DNA from: CAZDQL01 sp964507325
GTDB taxonomy: Bacteria > Planctomycetota > UBA1135 > GCA-002686595
DNA length: 64,000 nucleotides
Reading direction: 5' to 3'
Assembly: GCA_964507325.1 (NCBI GenBank)
Contig: CAZDQL010000009.1
Coordinates: 1 to 64,000 of the forward strand
Below are positions 60,687-64,000 of this stretch, one piece after another (position 1 is the stretch's first letter; the number at the start of each line of letters is the position of its first letter). The notes beneath the pieces are model-generated. The model was not told where the DNA came from and did no database searches. It worked only from the letters and a program-made list of their open reading frames with translations. Position numbers and translations under genes: made by a program.

Positions 60687-61841
60687 TCAGTGCTGCTTGC
60701 CCTCCACGTAGACGACCAAGCGATCGACCGAGTCGAAGTTCTCGGGCACGATCTCCTCGTCGGCGACCGCGATCGTGAAGGCCTCCTCCAGGAAGCTGAC
60801 CAATTCGAGAATGCCGGTCGAGTCCACCACGCCCTCCTCGAGCAGAGAGGCATCGTCGGGCAAGGGGAAGTCACCCGTGCTCAGCAGGAAGTTCTCGGCC
60901 AGGAATCCGCGGATGCGCTCGCGTACATTCATGTCCAGGGTCCCTGACACCTCGTCGGTTGCGTGGCACTCCGATTGCCGCCGTCGCTCGAGCGCGGGCG
61001 CGAGTCCCGCCCGCTCCACTGCTCGATTCAACACAGGTATGAAGGCCTCGGTCGCCTTTTTGTTCCCCTCGGAGCTGGGATGGCTGTCGTCGCGGCGCGC
61101 TCCGGAGGGATAACGTGAGAAGTCGGAGAGGCCTCCATCGGTAAGGAGGTCGTACAGGTCGAAGACCGCCACGTTCGATCCCGAATAGGAGTCCAGCCAG
61201 CCCGCCTCGGAGTCCGCCAGCCAGTGGTTGAACTCCCGGGCGTACGGCCCGGACGGCCGGACGCGGGAGCGCCCCAGGAGGCGTCTGGCCACTTCCCTGT
61301 GCCGCCGCGTCTCACCGGGGGACAGCGGAGGCGCGGTCACGGCCACGAAGAGGGTCTGGGGGTGCGCCGCGAACTCGTCCAAGAGGGCGACGTACGCGGC
61401 CTTGGCACTCTCGACGGTGAGCCTCGCTCCCCCGGGCGCCCTCCCATTCTCACCCCTGCCGTCGAAGAGGTTGTTGTGGAAGCAGGACTTGAACACCACG
61501 ATGTCGTTCCTACGGGAATCCCCGTAGAAGGAGTCCTGTTGGTCGCAGGTGATGATCTCCTGCATCTGGTCGCGGAACTTGTTCGGCCAGTCGAGGAGGT
61601 CGGTGTTCTCCCCGATCAGACTCCCGTAGGACGCCTCGTGCACTTCGTAGCCGGCTTCGAGGAGGCGGTCGCGCAGTCCTCCTCCGTTGTGCGCGCTCTC
61701 ATAGACGCAGGCCTGGTGACTGTCCGGTCCCACCGGGGCGAGCCACTGCCCGCCGCAGGAGTGGTGGATGAACAGCAATCTCAGCCGACGCGGCGCTGCC
61801 TGCGGCGAGAAGCTGCCCCGGAATCCAGGTGTAGCCTGCAT
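60687..61841 (-). CDS. SGNH-type hydrolase fused to an acyl carrier protein
   Basis: 384 aa from ATG 61841 with no stop between two parts. Residues 1-285 form an SGNH-like domain: LLFIHHSCGGQWL (Ser28), FKSCFHNNLF and DDSHPSSEGN (Asp251, His254). A ~20-residue linker follows, then a complete acyl carrier protein (304-384, starting MNVRERIRGFL). Its site EEGVVDSTGILELV has Ser341 for the phosphopantetheine arm. An internal ATG at 60932 with a weak SD could also make a free 81-aa ACP. Adjacent ligase and amidotransferases would use the carrier. I know of no standard architecture like this. Confidence 0.78.
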   Translation of the reverse strand: MQATPGFRGSFSPQAAPRRLRLLFIHHSCGGQWLAPVGPDSHQACVYESAHNGGGLRDRLLEAGYEVHEASYGSLIGENTDLLDWPNKFRDQMQEIITCDQQDSFYGDSRRNDIVVFKSCFHNNLFDGRGENGRAPGGARLTVESAKAAYVALLDEFAAHPQTLFVAVTAPPLSPGETRRHREVARRLLGRSRVRPSGPYAREFNHWLADSEAGWLDSYSGSNVAVFDLYDLLTDGGLSDFSRYPSGARRDDSHPSSEGNKKATEAFIPVLNRAVERAGLAPALERRRQSECHATDEVSGTLDMNVRERIRGFLAENFLLSTGDFPLPDDASLLEEGVVDSTGILELVSFLEEAFTIAVADEEIVPENFDSVDRLVVYVEGKQH

Positions 61842-61930
61842 GAATGTCGGTTGGGGGGGACGTGCCAAGTGCTGGGAATCCGGCTCGGCTGCGCCTCGTT
61901 TCGGAAGGGGGCTCTCGTGGATCGCGCCCG

Positions 61931-62614
61931 TTAGTCGCGCTCCTCCTCGGTCGGAAGCTCCTGCGCTTGGTGGCGTTCGTACGCTCGCAGGGTCCGCGCG
62001 CGCACCTGCTCGAGATCCGCGTGGATGTAGAACGGGTCCTTGCGGGGGACACCGCGGATGTAGGCCACGTCCTGTTCGTCCAGGGCCTTGATCAGATCCT
62101 CCTGCGTCGCGGCGCCGGACTCCCAGTCCTCCAGCGCGAAGACCTTGTGCGTCTGGGTCATGGCGCGGCACTTGGCCAGCAGGTCGGAGTGCTTCCTGTA
62201 GGGCCTGGCCGGATTCCCGGCGGACACGGTCCCCTCGCCCAGATCTCGGTTGACGAAGGAGCCGGCGGCGACCACGGCCCGGGGACCGATGGTGACGCCG
62301 GGCAGGATGATCGCCCTCTCGCCGATGAAGGAGTCCTCGAGGATCCTGACCCGGGCGATGCGCGTCACTCCGAGATCGCCGAAGGTGGTGGCGTCGTGCG
62401 CCAGGATCCTCACCCCCATGGAGATCCGGCAGTTGTCTCCGATCTCGATCAGATAGGGGTACTGGAAGTCGAATTCGACCCCCCGCATGATGTACACGTT
62501 CTTGCCGAGGGTCAGCCCCCTGCTCATGAGCTTGGCCAGGCGCAACCGATCCACCTTGAACGCGAGGTAGGACACCAGCGCGCCGATCGGATCGAGTAGC
62601 CTCGTCGGAGCCAT
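61931..62614 (-). CDS. Left-handed beta-helix acyltransferase (first gene of ACP operon)
   Basis: 227-aa O- or N-acyltransferase of the hexapeptide-repeat (LbH) family, WbbJ/CatB-like. Hexapeptide repeats run from about 50 to 155: IEIGDNCRISMGVRILAHD, ILEDSFIGERAIILPGVTIGPRAVVAAGS, VSAGNPARPYRK. An N-terminal KLMSRGLTLGKNVYIMRGV segment and a helical C-terminal tail of ~70 residues flank them. It probably acylates a sugar in the surface glycan using an acyl-CoA or the operon's acyl-ACP. ATG 62614 is the likely start; earlier in-frame codons are not protein-like. First gene of the operon. Confidence 0.85.
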   Translation of the reverse strand: MAPTRLLDPIGALVSYLAFKVDRLRLAKLMSRGLTLGKNVYIMRGVEFDFQYPYLIEIGDNCRISMGVRILAHDATTFGDLGVTRIARVRILEDSFIGERAIILPGVTIGPRAVVAAGSFVNRDLGEGTVSAGNPARPYRKHSDLLAKCRAMTQTHKVFALEDWESGAATQEDLIKALDEQDVAYIRGVPRKDPFYIHADLEQVRARTLRAYERHQAQELPTEEERD

Positions 62615-62775
62615 GCGTAATCCTACCACAGGGGGCGATGCCCTCTGTAACCCACTGTCCCTAAGTACTTTACGACAAACACCGGGTTGATGGGGGATCG
62701 GCCGCCGCAGAGGGTGCTGGCTTCCCAGAATCGGAGCCCCGCGGGGGCTATCCTCGACCCCCGAGGTCCACTGCG
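62615..62775. promoter_or_regulatory. Divergent promoter region between acyltransferase and glycosyltransferase
   Basis: 161 bases with a locally AT-rich segment (TAAGTACTTTACGACAAACA) suitable for promoters. Toward the glycosyltransferase start there are small hairpins such as AGCCCC-GCG-GGGGCT. No sure -35/-10 pairs were assigned. Confidence 0.3.
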
Positions 62776-64000
62776 TTGACGAGCAAGAGCGTCCGAAACC
62801 ACCCCGACCCGCGCGCAGCGAGCCGGGCGCGGTACCAGGAGTGGATCGAGACCTTCGACCGGCTGGACGACACGGACCGCGGGCGCATTCGGTCGCGCAT
62901 CGACGCGCTCGAACGCCCGCCCCTCTTCTCGGTCGTGCTGCCCGTACACGACCCTCCGCTGGAGTTCCTCGAGCGGGCCGTCGAGTCGGTGCGTCGGCAG
63001 CTCTACCCCCGCTGGGAGCTGTGCATCGCGGACGACGCCTCGATGAACCCGCGCATCCGCTCGCTGCTCGAGGACTACGCGGCCCGCGACGAGCGCATCC
63101 ACTGCACCTTCCGACCACAGCGGGGGCACATCTCCGCCGCCTCCAACAGCGCGCTCGAGTTGGCACAGGGCGACTTCGTCGCGCTCCTCGACCACGACGA
63201 CGAGCTGGCCGAGCACGCGCTCTACCTCGTGGCGGAGGAGATCGAGCGCTGTCCGGACGCCGTGCTGGTCTACTCCGACGAGGACAAGATCACGAGCACG
63301 GGAGAGCGGTACGACCCCTACTTCAAGACGGACTGGAACGTCGACCTCCTCCTCTCGCAGAACATGGTCGGCCACCTGTGCGTGCTGCGAGCCCGCGCCA
63401 TCGCCGAGGTAGGGGGCTTCCGCGCCGGGGTCGAGGGGAGCCAGGACTACGACCTCGTGTTGCGCGTCGTGGAGGGCACGCCGGCGGATCGGATGCGCCA
63501 CGTCCACGCCATCCTCTATCACTGGCGCGCCATCCCCGGCTCGACGGCGAGCGCGGGGAACGAGAAGAGCTTTGCCCGGACCGCGGCGCAGCGCGCGCTG
63601 CAGGCGCACGTCGATCGGAATGGCGCGGGCGCGCGCGTCGAGCTCGGGGCCGCGGACAACCTCTTCCGCATCCGCTACCCCCTCCCACCCGAGCCGCCGC
63701 TCGTGTCGGTGATCGTGCCCACCCGCGATCAGGCGGGTCATCTGCGTCGATCGATCGAGAGCGTCCTGGAGAGGACGGCCTACCCGAACCTCGAGCTCCT
63801 GGTCGTCGACAACGACAGCCAAGACGCGGAGACGAGGGCGTACCTGGCGGCGATCGGGCAGGACCCCCGAGCCCGCGTCCTCGATCACCCCGGGACCTTC
63901 AACTACTCGAGCATCAACAACCAGGCCGCTCGGGCAGCCTCGGGGAGCGTCCTGTGCTTCCTCAACAGCGACGTCTCGGTCCTCTCCGAGGACTGGCTGG
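62776..64000 (+). CDS. Double-domain family 2 glycosyltransferase (partial, runs off window)
   Basis: The first ~408 codons of a larger glycosyltransferase; the 3' end lies outside the window. TTG at 62776 gives a protein starting MTSKSVRNHPDP. The first GT2 domain (about 50-260) has FSVVLPVHDPPLEFL, LLDHDDELAEH, YSDEDKI (DxD-like metal site) and GSQDYDLVLRVVE. A second GT2 domain begins about residue 310 (LVSVIVPTRDQAGHLRR, LLVVDNDS, YSSINNQAARAASG). Such tandem GT2 proteins build O-antigen or exopolysaccharide. Divergent from the ACP operon, so the glycan locus probably continues to the right. Confidence 0.85.
   Translation, partial: MTSKSVRNHPDPRAASRARYQEWIETFDRLDDTDRGRIRSRIDALERPPLFSVVLPVHDPPLEFLERAVESVRRQLYPRWELCIADDASMNPRIRSLLEDYAARDERIHCTFRPQRGHISAASNSALELAQGDFVALLDHDDELAEHALYLVAEEIERCPDAVLVYSDEDKITSTGERYDPYFKTDWNVDLLLSQNMVGHLCVLRARAIAEVGGFRAGVEGSQDYDLVLRVVEGTPADRMRHVHAILYHWRAIPGSTASAGNEKSFARTAAQRALQAHVDRNGAGARVELGAADNLFRIRYPLPPEPPLVSVIVPTRDQAGHLRRSIESVLERTAYPNLELLVVDNDSQDAETRAYLAAIGQDPRARVLDHPGTFNYSSINNQAARAASGSVLCFLNSDVSVLSEDWL

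Overview
The window is about 64 kb of GC-rich, gene-dense bacterial chromosome. I found no rRNA, tRNA, CRISPR array or intact insertion sequence. The gene mix suggests a planctomycete (Planctomycetota), probably a marine or sediment lineage. The supporting genes are two secreted sulfatases, a GH20-GH89 glycosidase, a DUF6807 protein, a tricorn-type protease, a HAF-repeat protein, several SGNH-fold proteins and pyruvate:ferredoxin oxidoreductase, plus secreted proteins that appear to share an uncharacterised C-terminal domain. The taxonomic call is inference from gene content only.

Layout. 0.1-8.4 kb: a secreted peptidyl-arginine/agmatine deiminase-like protein, a remnant that may be an IS91-type transposase tail, a translationally coupled ABC-permease-ABC-permease quartet and an unknown conserved protein. 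8.6-15.2 kb: HAF-repeat secreted protein, then nifJ with its usual dihydroorotate dehydrogenase-like partner. 15.2-24 kb: outer-membrane protein, membrane-anchored SGNH protein, sulfatase, a lipoprotein of carboxypeptidase-regulatory type, a frame-disrupted SEC-C gene, an unknown exported protein and a DMT transporter. 24-32.5 kb: a giant GH20-GH89-CBM32 glycosidase, tricorn protease and KDPG/KHG aldolase. 32.6-43.6 kb: a deleted SGNH pseudogene, a Kef-type antiporter, a GntR-slipin pair, an S41 protease with two NTF2-like repeats, FHA plus ClpA/ClpC-type unfoldase, a DUF6807 lipoprotein and a bicupin. 43.6-52 kb: LamG/C-type-lectin protein and sulfatase operon, then a sugar-kinase/UDPGP-type nucleotidyltransferase fusion coupled to a degenerate GalU-like protein. 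52-64 kb: TPR protein, SGNH-like secreted protein, then a tight six-gene minus-strand operon, with a divergent double-domain glycosyltransferase running off the right edge. The operon order in transcription is LbH acyltransferase, SGNH-acyl carrier protein fusion, AMP-ligase, asparagine synthase, NadE-like enzyme, SGNH protein.

How it fits together. The left and middle parts look like uptake and breakdown of sulfated, amino-sugar-containing glycans (sulfatases, GH20/GH89, lectin, KDPG aldolase) with fermentative or anaerobic pyruvate oxidation (nifJ). The right part looks like making or decorating a cell-surface glycan: nucleotide-sugar salvage, glycosyltransferase, O-acyl transfer and a carrier-protein-tethered amidation route. 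The most interesting candidates for an undescribed system are the SGNH-ACP/ligase/AsnB/NadE-like operon, the permuted kinase-nucleotidyltransferase fusion with its degenerate GalU-like partner, and a repeated, possibly structured 5' element found upstream of two unrelated exported-protein genes.
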